From positions 126,843,001-126,907,000 of the forward strand of contig JASDFA010000003.1 in the NCBI GenBank assembly GCA_035772735.1: DNA of 64,000 nucleotides. Reading direction: 5' to 3'. Position 1 is the first letter of the stretch. Each line of letters opens with the position of its first letter. Positions 21,886-32,152 of the stretch are shown here, in pieces. Under the pieces are notes generated by a model, which was not told the DNA's origin, ran no database searches, and saw nothing but the letters and a program-made list of their open reading frames with translations. The translations under genes were made by a program, and so were the position numbers. The stretch is from Datura wrightii. Taxonomy: Eukaryota; Streptophyta; Magnoliopsida; Solanales; Solanaceae.

Positions 21886-22565
21886 ATGTTAGCATTATTG
21901 TGTAAACATGTATTTTTTAGACTAAGGGTAAAGTATATGTTCTAATTCTGCTATAATTCTACTAGTTGACAAAATACTACTTATATATAGACACACGCGC
22001 GCCCGCGCGCTCGCTCTATTTTTACATGAATTAAAGTCACTAATGAAAAATATTCTCTATACCTAAAATTCCACACTTACAAGGAAAAAAGTATGCATGA
22101 CCAAAATCGTAATCCATAAGTTATGCCTTACAAGGCATAAGTTTAGTTTCAGAACAATATGCCTCAATAAATTCATAGCCCACAACTTGGTATGAACATT
22201 TATCTACTAGCAATATACGTCGTCTTAACTAGTTCTTGGATCATTGCATTTTAAAAACCTCCAAGCTCTCACCAGGTGCTATGTCAATGATATCCCACAA
22301 AGTATTCTTCAGAATCAGTCGCAAATCCGTTATTTTATCTTGCAGATGAGTTAGTTCATTTCCTTAGCACAACAACCCACTACAACTATTAGTCTATTAA
22401 CATCCTTCCAAGAGACTGAATCTTCCAAGAAGATTGATACCACACTTCGGATAGGATATTATTAGAAAAAAGTCCAGCCTTGTGACAAAACTTAGCAATA
22501 GATGTACCTGTTGATGCATGTGGCTGATTTTGTTTTTGTTGAAATCTACTTTAATCCTGTGTTGT
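21886..22565. other. Unassigned, between copia scrap and E3
   Basis: Contains a short alternating purine-pyrimidine tract (ACACACGCGCGCCCGCGCGC, near 21990). 22200-22560 is moderately AT-rich. On the minus strand it reads HKAGLFSNNILSEVWYQSSW and could be the lost 3' end of the LINE, but I cannot confirm that. Similarity to E3's LTR begins abruptly at 22566. Confidence 0.4.
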
Positions 22566-23828
22566 CAACAGTGTAACCAAGAGTTTGATATTTTTGATTT
22601 CTAATAATTATGCTAAGTCTAAACAATTATCTAATGTGAGTCTGACTATGAAGGTGAGCATGCTGAGGTTAACGAACATGTAATGAAATTAATTATCAAT
22701 ATCGTTTGGTTAGTCTTTTCCTCCGGTTGCTAGTCAAGAACTACTGCCAATGGATTAAAACTCTCGTATTTAACCCAACTTAAGAATCATGAACCATCCA
22801 CCTACATTTCTGTGATTAAATGCAATTCATGTTCTAGCCATACAAAACCGATTCCTAAATTGACTAATACGACTTTCAGGTATATTTCTATCCTGAAAGT
22901 AAATCAATTCCCAATTTTCCCAAACCAAGAAAGGATAATATCCTATTAATTCACAACTTTCCAATTTCGTGCTCTCTCGAGTGAAACCGGACTTTTTAGA
23001 TGTACATTAACGTAGGCCACACATTAATGCAGCAAGAACAAGAATCAATAGAACAACCATGGAAGAAAAGATGAAAAACCAAAGAATCAATAATCACATT
23101 TCATTACAAGTGTTCATAACCTCAACAAGAAGAGGAATTAGCCACTCATTTGTAGATTAAACATCGTTAAATGAGTGTTAAACATACAAGCAATTGAATA
23201 CAAGGAGAAGGAAAGAGAGAAAAACCCTGATAAATTCATCCCCTCAACTGCCTGTAACCCACGTTCTTGCTCCACCCAGTCAGAATATTGAAAAATGAAC
23301 CTATGTGTTCTATTTATACTGGTGGGAATTTTTCCCGGAATGACAAGCAACGTGTCACGGAGTGCATCGCGGAGCACTGCCTCCGTGACACACTACCGAC
23401 ACGGACCTTCAATGGAAACTGGGGGTCCAGGGAATAAGGCCCAACGTGGAACGACGTGCAATGCGGAGCCATGCTACCGTGCCACAAACCTATCGCGAAC
23501 CCTCACTGGAATTAGGCTGAAAATTCCCTCTCCAAGCAGAAGGCCTCCGCGATGGCAGCGTGACACGGCTCCATCGTGGAGCCCCTTTATTTTGTGCTTT
23601 CCAATGCCTTGTCCCTTGCTCGCATCCGAGTCCAAACCCGATCTCTTCCAACATGCATTTTAGCTTCCCGAAATTACATTTTTCCTGCAAAACAATGCTA
23701 ATCATGTTGGTTAGTATAAATTCACATTTTATTACCAATCACATGAGAATATATAAACATTGATAGATAAACAAGGCTAAAATGACACCTTTGAGTATCA
23801 CTTGGGCATATAAATTTGCCCAAGATCA
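22566..23828 (-). repeat. E3 3' LTR (3' end truncated)
   Basis: Matches 30890-32152 base for base in length. The 156 bases that end the 5' LTR (30734-30889) are absent, so the element's end and its target duplication are lost on this side. The LTR carries module A as GTGTCACGGAG (23352-23362) paired with CTCCGTGACAC (23381-23391), and CCTCCGCGATGGCAGCGTG at 23544-23562. A minus-strand TATA box, TATAAATA, is at 23318-23311. Confidence 0.9.
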
Positions 23829-25646
23829 CTTACCCCACACTTAAATCCTTGTTCGTCCTCGAACAACAATCTTACACCTCATGCAATTTAAATCCCACCC
23901 TCGCTACTTTGGTTCGAAAATTTAGGTTACAGTCATACCGATTATTCAATACAACAAATCATCAAGAAAACATGCATGGTCCTATCAATGCAATGACCTT
24001 CAATACATCAAGACCTCCTAGACTTAAGAATCGACTCTCGATATTGGCAAACTCATGCAAATCAGCTGATCAAGACATCCGACACGAAAGTTAATCTCTC
24101 ATCAAGCATGTGCCCTCACAACACAAGAGAATTTTTCCCTTTTTGATTATATGAACTCACAAAATTTCAAACAGAGGCATATAAACACAATTTCGCTCTC
24201 TCTCCCAAAAGAATTCACATGCATCATGTCATGACCCATAAGCTTGCCTTTAGTGTACTACTTCACTAATATAAAGAAGTGTGATGTAAGATCACGTAGG
24301 ACTTTAACGGGTTGTAGTGGAAGCTACGGAACTAGTCAATATTAGGCTAGCCTATACTAGCCACTAGCATCCTTAAGCGCTTTTTCAACACATCCCATCA
24401 AACTCATGGACATTGTTTCTTTCTTCATCCTCCCATTCTTGAAGTATTTCTTTAGTTTGGCCCATCTTATTAAGCACACTTGACACAACAACAAAGACTA
24501 TTCATGCACCTTCATTATAGTTTATTTATAACAAGTGCACCTTCAACCTTTTCTTTTCCTCCATCACTCGGCTTTTCTTTTCTTTTCACCATTCTCACTC
24601 TTTGATACTTTGGGAAAATGATTGTCTCTTCTTAAGCGCTTAAGAGTTTTGGATCAAACTTACGGCTAATGAAAAGAAGGGATTAAGCTCAGTTTATACT
24701 TATTGACGAAAGAAAAAATTAATAGGCTAAAGGCTCAACGGGCTGACTAGGGTACACAATCCAGGTGGGTATGATAATGAAAAATAGAAACTTTTGGTTA
24801 AAAACAAAGAAATGCCTACATCCTTTCCTACAATACACCTCCTTCATTTTGTTTTGTACACACACCAGGCAAGTTCTAGACACTTCACAATATCATGGAA
24901 TAACAAAACCTCACTTCACAGTTATTGCACATGCTCAATTCAAGATATATTCATAGACTCTTCAATCAGCTAATTATAGGAATTCAAATTAAGCCTCAAT
25001 CACACTGAATCGAACTCTATGGACTAGGTATCTCAACATATTTACAAAGTTGCATGCTTTCATACGAATCACCTTTGCATTTCACATATCACGTACGACA
25101 CGCAACCATAATTACGCAACCATAAAGTAACTACAGGTTTTGGGATGCAACCCACAAAAGAAAAACAACTGAAAAATAATTGAAAAATCTACTCCTAACG
25201 ACTACATTTCCCTTAAGACGGTCGTCATCCATCCATCATAGGGAACGGTCACTAACTATGACTTCGGTTCAATGGGACCATTCTCGGTAAAAGAACCGAA
25301 AACAAACGCCGAGAAACCCAAGAATTGAAAAAATTTTAAAAATATCGATCATTTCGATTAACAAAAATATCGATCAATTCGATAACCAAAATATGTACAA
25401 AATTAGCTAGCAACATTCAGCAACACACAATAGGTTCACATATATTTGCAATACAGAACAACAACTTACAATCACAAATCACAGGGTCAGAAAAATTTGT
25501 TCACAGGCATAACAACAGATTAGGACATACATACATAACAGCACAACCAGTACCTAACTACTCCCAACCCACACTTAGCTCGAACACTGTCCCCAGTGTT
25601 CACAAAAATTAAAATAGCACAAAAATCGGGTGGTGGAACTCCCTGA
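23829..25646 (-). other. E3 long non-coding 3' region
   Basis: Between the second ORF and the 3' LTR lie about 1.8 kb without a plausible ORF. The purine tract GTGTGGGGTAAG (minus, 23840-23829) abuts the LTR. Several blocks recur in the same order in E5 (46786-48100), although the intervening sequence has diverged: CTTGTTCGTCCTCGAACAA, the GTGCCCTCACAACA word, the CATAAGCTTGC block, and AAGACGGTCGTCATCCATCC at about 25216. Conservation without coding suggests cis-acting RNA or DNA functions such as packaging. Confidence 0.65.
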
Positions 25647-26867
25647 TCAATCAAAGTACTCCACTTCTTCATCAGGTGCTGCTGCTTCATCTCCCATGTC
25701 TGAATCACCCCCGTCGTCATCATCGGACTCCACATCGGAGTCCTCCCGACGTGTCTCCTTGTCTGTGGGGACATCATCATGCGTGGGCTCTACAAATGCT
25801 GGTCCCACTCGGCATAGAGCCCTGGCATTTTTGCCAAAAGGGTAGTCTAGCTCGAGCTGCCATAGCTCCTCCTCTGTTGTTGGCCTCCCGCCTATCCTCA
25901 GCTGGAGCATTTGCATCCCATACATGCGAGCCATATACTGATCATCACGAGCATGTCGCTCGCCAAGTGTAAGCACTGGCCCGTGGGTGGTGTCGGGTGC
26001 CTTAGTTTTAGTGACATCTAAGGCCCGCCGCTCCATCTGCGGGATATAGTCAAGGGCCTCTTCCTCAACATCTAGGCCCCTCAGGAATGTGGTGAGTAGC
26101 CCACCAAATCCATATCTGTGCCCCTGATGCAACCGGGCTCTCTTCATGGCAGAGATAATAACTGCCCCCACGTTGATCTCCAGCCCTTTCATCAGGGCGT
26201 ACACCAGGCATACACGATCCCGGGTTACATCTGTCATATGTACCCCCGGGATTAGGCAAAAACAGACAATCTTAAGCCATATTCTGGCTTCCCTGTTCAT
26301 CTGTGAATAGGGCAAAGTCTGATGGTAGCCCCTCTCCTTGTGCCTGCTCCATCTAGCTGTCGATCGGGTCCCACACAATGTGCGTCTGATGTCCGTATAC
26401 GGTGGAGTGATGTTCAACTGTCGAAGCACGTGGGCGTCTGTGTCCCGTGCCCCTATGATAGCATTGAGGTGGTGGGGCTCAAATGTGACTATTTTCCCTC
26501 TGATTTTTATGGTGTGACTTCTTAGAGTCGAGTTCCAATTGGCATTTAATTCCCGAATCAGGTGCAAGTTGCATTCCTTGGGCTCTTCAAAGAAAAAGTT
26601 GAGCCCAGCTGCCTCGATCCGGTGGACAATCCTAGGGAACTCCTGTGCCAATGGTTCCCGTGCTATGTGTTCTTCGGGGAAGTACTTGTTTTCCTTGTGC
26701 TTTGCATACCACTTCTTCCCCTCATCCGTCACCCACCTGGTTCCACATTGGCGGCATTAGCCGCATGGAACCGCTGGTGCTGCTGGGACTGCTGTGCCCA
26801 GACTGATTCACTTTCTTCCGGCGCCAGATGTTGATGCGCCTTTCCCTTTTTCTTGCCTGCTTGCCAT
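25647..26867 (-). pseudogene. E3 ORF2: putative plant transposon protein (PF20167-like)
   Basis: From the ATG at 26867 the frame reads MASRQEKGKGASTSGAGRK and is then cut by a TGA and a TAA. From 26732 it is open for 361 codons. Recognisable parts are WYAKHKENKYFPEEH at the start, IRGKIVTFEPHHLNAIIG and the stretch DVTRDRVCLVYALMKGLEIN. I associate these with the 'putative plant transposon protein' domain found beside Athila-type gag in plants. The C-terminus is strongly acidic (DSDVESDDDDGGDSDMGDE). No transmembrane segment or catalytic motif stands out, so I assign no biochemical role. It occupies the place of env in Athila elements. CAG|GTAAG just before the ATG resembles a splice donor. 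Only the two N-terminal stops break it; initiation downstream of them would give a nearly full protein. Confidence 0.75.
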
Positions 26868-28251
26868 CTTACCTGTCAACCCAAGTAGACAAGATCAATG
26901 TTAAGCCAATGAATATTAACTTTGACTAAGGTCGGGTTAAGCTAGGCTACCCCACACTTAGTCCTTAGCCAAATTTACAACATTCCGGCAAGATCATCTT
27001 TATTTACACAAATAAACAACCAACTATGCAAACATGCTTAGTGCATATGAAGAATTCGACGGTATATATTCTATGTACTACTCAGACTTCGTACAGCTAA
27101 CCACCATCATTACCATCAATCACATTTTATCCCATCGCACTTAGCAAGGAAAAAAAAAGAAATGAAAACAACAAGAATTTATCTACACGAACCTATACAA
27201 TTCACCCAATTCTTGCAAATTTCAATATTCCCCTAACCCGAGAATTCGTCGGTCGTTTAACATCATAACAATTAGCACATCGACTCATCTCACTCAACAT
27301 GTACAACCTGACATGAATTTCACACGTTCACTACATTTTTCCACTTCAAATTCAAAAACAAGCCCTAAATATGATTGTATCAACAAAATTCGATTAAATT
27401 ATGCAATTAACGAGTTCAAGGAATCATAATGATATTCTAAACATCCATCAACACTAATTCAATTGAATTTACGTTTAATTTCTACTTAGGGCGAACTTAG
27501 CTCACATCACATGCTCAATATCGAAGAAAATCGATAAGAAATGAGATGGAATCGAAGAACATACCTTGAGATTTAAGAAGTGAAGGAAACGTGATGAATT
27601 TCTTGGCCTATTCCGTGTCACACTGAAGGGGGAGGGGTTTTAGGGGCTTTGGTCGTGGACTGTGTGAGAAATAAGGAAAAATTGAGGGGGATTCGGGGTT
27701 TAAAAGTGAAAAAATCACGCGGGTCACCCGGTGACCCGATGTGACCCATCGCGATATACACAACAACGTGTCATGGAGTGCATCGCGGAGCACTGCCTCC
27801 GTGACACGGAGCTGTCGCGAGGGTCTTCTAGAATTTTTTTTAAAATTCCGGATTTATACCTCAACGTGTCATGGAGGGTAACGCGGATGTCCTCCTCCGT
27901 GACACGGAGCTATCGCCCTAGCTCACTGTTTTGCCACTTTTTATTGATTTTCATACCTCGAATTTTCCTTTGCGATTCCTAGCATAATTTCCCTCTGTTC
28001 GACCTGAAATTCATTCTACTACAAAAAATTGGTTAGAATTATAGGTTTCACTCAAAATAAAAATAAAACAAAACTAAAAATTTTGTTGTTAAACAAGAAA
28101 AAGAAAAAGAAAAATCTATTCACAATTTACAAAGAAAAATTTTTCACGGGTTGCCTCCCGTGCAGCGCCTGGTTACCATCTCGGCTCGACGTCATTCAGC
28201 TCAATTGTCCTCTAGGGTGATGGACGTTTTGTCTCGTAAACCGTCCTCCCC
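26868..28251 (-). other. E3 spacer between ORF2 and gag-protease
   Basis: Mostly AT-rich and non-coding. Its middle (27722-27915) is a GC-rich block of palindromes listed separately. The pol genes of a normal Athila element would lie in this interval; no trace of them is visible, so they were either deleted cleanly or never present in this lineage. Confidence 0.7.
27722..27915 (-). promoter_or_regulatory. Internal copy of LTR module A upstream of ORF2
   Basis: 27764-27807 repeats the LTR palindrome (GTGTCAYGGAG ... GCATCGCGGAGCACTGC ... CTCCGTGACAC) with one mismatch to the left LTR. A second, looser copy is at 27862-27905. GGGTCACCCGGTGACCC, a palindrome about a central base, is at 27722-27737. 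On the minus strand this block lies about 850 bases before the ORF2 ATG, and a TTTTAAAC word follows it at the distance a TATA box would. It looks like a duplicated promoter for ORF2. That role is inference. Confidence 0.55.
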
Positions 28252-30579
28252 CTAGTAGTGCTTACACCTCTCCGGTGGTTTTCCCAATAATTCTCGTGAA
28301 TCCTTAATCTGCTCATTATCGACTTGATCAATCACATTGATCACTGAGAGTTCTTCGTACATAGTCGGGAGCTTGGGTGCCTTGTACACATCGAACACTT
28401 CCACCTTATCGTGTGCTCGCATTGTTAGCTGCCCCACAGCTACATCAATCAGCGCTTTCCCAGTCACCAAGAAAGGACGTCCCAAAATAAATGGGACTTC
28501 CGCTTCTGGATCAAAATCCAGCACAACAAAATCTACCGGGAAGATCAGGGAGCCAACTTGCACCAAAACGTCCTCCACAATGCCATCAGGTCTGGCTAAG
28601 GACCGATCTGCCAATTGCAAGATCACTGTTGTGGGTCTAGGACTCCCTAGACCCAGCCTTCTAAATACCGATGACGGCATCAAATTAATGCTCGCTCCCA
28701 GATCACATAACCCACGAGCTCGGATACTCTGCCCAATAGTGATTTGTATAGTAAAGCTCCCAATATCTTTGAGCTTTGTGGGCAGCCGGTTTTGTATCCA
28801 GGAAGTGCACTCCTCCGTGAGAGCCACCGTAGCATACTCAGTCAACCGACTTTTGTTTGCCACGATGTCCTTTATATACTTGGCATATTTCGGCACTCCC
28901 TGCAAACCATCAACAAGAGGTAAGTTAATATGTACCTGTCTCAACACTTCCATGAATTTCTTGAAACACGCCTCCTCCTTGTGTTTCTTTAATAGTTGAG
29001 GGAACGGGGGTGGTGGTCTTTCTGATTCTGCTTCCTTAGTCTTCCCCCTCTCTTCACTTTGCTCCCTCTCGACTGCTGCTGCTCCCGATTGTTGAGGTGG
29101 TCTTTCTGGTTCCACCTCTTTCAGCTGCAAACCACTCCTTGTGGTCACTGCATTCACCTGCTTGGGGTTGGGATCTGTGTTGCTCGGAAGTCCTCCTCTA
29201 GGTCTGGTGTTTTGGGCTCCAGCAAATTGCCCAAATCGATATTCAAGTGCCTTTGTAGCTAACTGGTTGTTTTTCACCTCGGCTGCCAATTTCACATAGT
29301 CAGCCTGCAATTGAGCTTGATTAGCTATCATAGTCTTGAACATCTCCTTAATGCTGGGTGATGGTGGTGGAGGAGGTGCGTTGTTGTTTCTGAATTGTGC
29401 TTGATAATTCTGCTGCCCTCCTTCATTCCTTTGCACACCCTGACTTGAACCCTGCCCCTGATGGTTGTTGCTACCCCAGGAGAAATTCGGGTGATTCCTC
29501 CAATTGGAATTGTAGTTGTTGCCATACTATTGGTGGTTGTTCCTTTGTACATTTCCCACAAAGTTTACCGAGTCAGGATTTGCTCCACAACACTCAGCTG
29601 AGTGCTCACTGCTTCCGCACACTTCACACCAAATCTGCTACACTGCATTCACTGGGGCTTGAGGATGGTTCATTGTCATGTTACTGAAGTGGGTGTTGAG
29701 TTGATTCTGTAAAGCAGCTACCTGTGAAGCAATAGCTGTAAACCCATCCACTTCTAGAACTCCTGCTGCTTTCCTTGTTCCGCCTCTTGACGAATCAGTA
29801 TTCCATTCCGGATTGCCCAGCGAAATACGGTTCAACAAGGTATACAGCTCCTCATAAGTTTTCTCCAGCGCTTGTCCCCCAGCTGCTGAGTCTAGCAATA
29901 TTTTTGTATGGGGTTCCAAACCCTCTATAAAAGTGTGCACCAACACATCATTGGATTGATGATGATGAGGACAATCCCGCAACATGGACTTGAATCTCTC
30001 CTAAGCCTGATATAGATTCTCTCCCTCTCTCTGTTTGAAACTTAGAATTTGACTTCTAAGTCTTGTTGTTTTACCAGAGGGAAAAAATCGTATCAAGAAT
30101 TTCCTTGCAAGATCATCCCACATCGAAATAGAATTAGGTGGCTCAGCCTTCAACCACCTCTTGGCTTCTCCCAATAGTGAGAATGGGAACAATGTAAGCC
30201 CGACATAATCCGATGACACTCCAGCGGGGATATAAGTGTCACTTATCTCCAAAAAATTTTGGAGATGCTGCTATGGATCTTCATGAGGGAGACCTGTAAA
30301 CTGCCCGCTCGTGTGCAGCAATTGCACCATGTTCTGCTTAAGTTCAAACCTCCCTCCTGGCTCAGGTTTGCGGATGCTAGATGTGACATTATTAGCATGT
30401 GGGATTGCAACCTCGCGAACCAGCCGAGCTGCTACTTCTTCGGGCACTAACATTGCCCGTACTACCGGTGGATTCTGTTGTTGCTCCATGATTGTCTGTC
30501 TGAGCAACTGCCGCTTTCTTTCTAGAGCTTCTCTCCGCTGTCGATGAAATAATCTTTCTGGCTCCAAATTCGAGTCCAC
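28252..30579 (-). pseudogene. E3 gag-protease ORF with four in-frame TAG codons
   Basis: One reading frame runs from about 30600 to the stop at 28252 with no frameshift. Four TAG codons cut it, at 30273, 30003, 29640 and 29529 (first bases, minus strand). There is no TAA or TGA. Domains: a basic/Gln-rich N-terminus; the Athila-type gag core (FPFSLLGEAKRWL, then FLIRFFPSGKT); GLEPHTKILLDSAAGGQAL; a CCHC knuckle CEVCGSSEHSAECC near 29590-29630; a Pro-rich linker; and an aspartic protease with CDLGASINLMP (about 28680-28708) and ILGRPF. The frame ends after the protease, so RT was never joined to it here. Without the TAGs the product would be about 780 residues. No start ATG is evident; TGA lies just upstream, near 30602. 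Confidence 0.85.
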
Positions 30580-30709
30580 CAGCTCCTTGTCTCTTGCCAG
30601 TGTTCAACAGAGATTAAATCTGCAAAATACAGGCTAAGACCAAGTTGTCAACACTAAGAAAATAAAAATATAGTAACTTAACACTTAAAACAAATTCATT
30701 AATTGCCAA

Positions 30710-30727
30710 TCCCCGGCAACGGCGCCA
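30710..30727 (-). other. E3 primer-binding site (tRNA-Asp type)
   Basis: TGGCGCCGTTGCCGGGGA on the minus strand, a few bases inside the 5' LTR border at 30734. This sequence is the usual primer site of Athila and related elements (family knowledge) and supports that assignment. Confidence 0.85.
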
Positions 30728-30733
30728 AAAACT

Positions 30734-32152
30734 TGTTCGGTTCGCGTTATATGGGTATATAACTACACGCAAGTGCACGTGGTCAAACAAGTAGTAAAGT
30801 GGCTTAAGTAAGCCAAGTATCGATCCCACAGGGACTGGGATGAAGTGCAATCTGCTCAAGTGTACTATATTTCAATTCTACAATGCAGACAACAGTGTAA
30901 CCAAGAGTTTGATATTTTTGATTTCTAATAATTATGCTAAGTCTAAACAATTATCTAATGTGAGTCTGACTATGAAGGTGAGCATGCTGAGGTTAACGAA
31001 CATGTAATGAAATTAATTATCAATATCGTTTGGTTAGTCTTTTCCTCCGGTTGCTAGTCAAGAACTACTGCCAATGGATTAAAACTCTCGTATTTAACCC
31101 AACTTAAGAATCATGAACCATCCACCTACATTTCTGTGATTAAATGCAATTCATGTTCTAGCCATACAAAACCGATTCCTATATTGACTAATACGACTTT
31201 CAGGTATATTTCTATCCTGAAAGTAAATCAATTCCCAATTTTCCCAAACCAAGAAAGGATCATATCCTATTAATTCACAACTTTCCAATTTCGTGCTCTC
31301 TCGAGTGAAACCGGACTTTTTAGATGTACATTAACGTAGGCCACACATTAATGCAGTAAGAACAAGAATCAATAGAACAACCATGGAAGAAAAGATGAAA
31401 AACCAAAGAATCAATAATCACATTTCATTACAAGTGTTCATAACCTCAACAAGAAGAGGAATTAGCCACTCATTTGTGGATTAAACATCGTTAAATGAGT
31501 GTTAAACATACAAGCAATTGAATACAAGGAGAAGGAAAGAGAGAAAAACCCTGATAATTTCGTCCCCTCAACTGCCTGTAACCCACGTTCTTGCTCCACC
31601 CAGTCAGAATATTGAAAAATTAACCTAAGTGTTCTATTTATACTGGTGGGAATTTTTCCCGAAATAACAAGCAACGTGTCACGGAGTGCATCGCGGAGCA
31701 CTGCCTCTGTGACACGCTACCGACGCGTACCCTCACTATAAATTGGGGGTCCAGGGAATAAGGCCCAACGTGGCACGGCGTGCAACGCGGAGCCATGCTA
31801 CCGTGCCACGGACCTATCGCGAACCCTCACTGGAATTAGGCTGAAAATTCCCTCTCCAGGCAGAAGGCCTCTGCGATGGCAGCGTGACACGGCTCCATCG
31901 CGGAGCCCCTTTATTTTGTGCTTTCCAATTCCTTGTCCCTTGCTCGCATCCGAGTCCAAACCCGATCTTTTCCAACATGCATTTTAGCTTCCCGAAATTA
32001 CATTTGTCTTGCAAAACAATGCTAATCATGTTGGTTAGTATAAATTCACATTTTATTACAAATCACATGAGAATATATAAACATTGATAGATAAACAAGG
32101 CTAAAATGATACCTTTGAGTATCACTTGGGCATATAAATATGCCCAGGATCA
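30734..32152 (-). repeat. E3 5' LTR
   Basis: Complete 1,419-bp LTR (minus strand TGATCCTGGGCA ... CCGAACA). Module A lies at 31675-31716 and 31868-31910, about 240-480 bases from the LTR start. The TATA box TATAAATA (minus, 31642-31635) follows it directly, so module A is promoter-proximal. The words GATCCCACAGGGACTGGG near 30821, close to the primer site, are typical of Athila-type LTR ends. The outer flank is ACATC (32153-32157). Confidence 0.9.
31635..31910 (-). promoter_or_regulatory. E3 U3 promoter: module A plus TATA box
   Basis: In element orientation: CCATCGCGGAGCC pairs with the CCTCTGCGATGG copy (31868-31910), then GC-rich GTGCCACG words, then GTGTCACAGAG and its partner CTCCGTGACAC (31675-31716), then TATAAATA (31642-31635). 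The layout matches E1, where the same words precede TATATAAA. One arm has a C-to-T change in this copy. The promoter role is inferred. Confidence 0.6.

Larger units (their letters stand above)
22566..32152 (-). mobile_element. E3: Athila-like gag-protease element with extra ORF, no RT or IN
   Basis: Minus-strand LTR element of about 9.6 kb. From its 5' end: LTR (32152-30734), tRNA-Asp-type primer site, gag-protease (to 28252), a GC-rich spacer with a promoter-like module, a second ORF (26867-25647), about 1.8 kb of non-coding DNA, purine tract, and 3' LTR (23828-22566). No RT, RNase H or integrase motif is present on either strand of the internal region, so it must depend on another element. 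The comparable parts of the LTRs are both exactly 1,263 bp and differ at about 35 sites by hand count (2.8%), so the copy is fairly young. The 3' LTR lacks its last 156 bp. E3 sits in the LINE at 32153. Confidence 0.88.

Noticed and set aside
21985..22012. Alternating CG/CA tract as a CpG island or Z-DNA regulator
   Set aside because: Only about 25 bases, isolated between retrotransposon scraps; best treated as a microsatellite.
22200..22560. LINE RNase H domain resuming to the left of E3
   Set aside because: The minus-strand reading (HKAGLFSNNILSEVWY) is suggestive, but I could not match conserved RNase H residues, so it is left unassigned.
23295..23663. 122-codon plus-strand frame in the E3 LTR
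   Set aside because: It runs through the palindromic module, antisense to the element. The other LTR does not keep the frame, so it is not a gene.
28337..28999. 220-codon plus-strand frame opposite E3 protease
   Set aside because: Shadow of the gag-protease frame on the other strand; the minus-strand reading has clear protease motifs.
29527..30273. Amber codons as evidence of a non-standard genetic code or general readthrough
   Set aside because: Other elements here show the same TAG bias at Gln and Trp codons together with frameshifts and lost catalytic residues, so decay explains most of them. Only the shared Trp-position TAG is kept as a finding.
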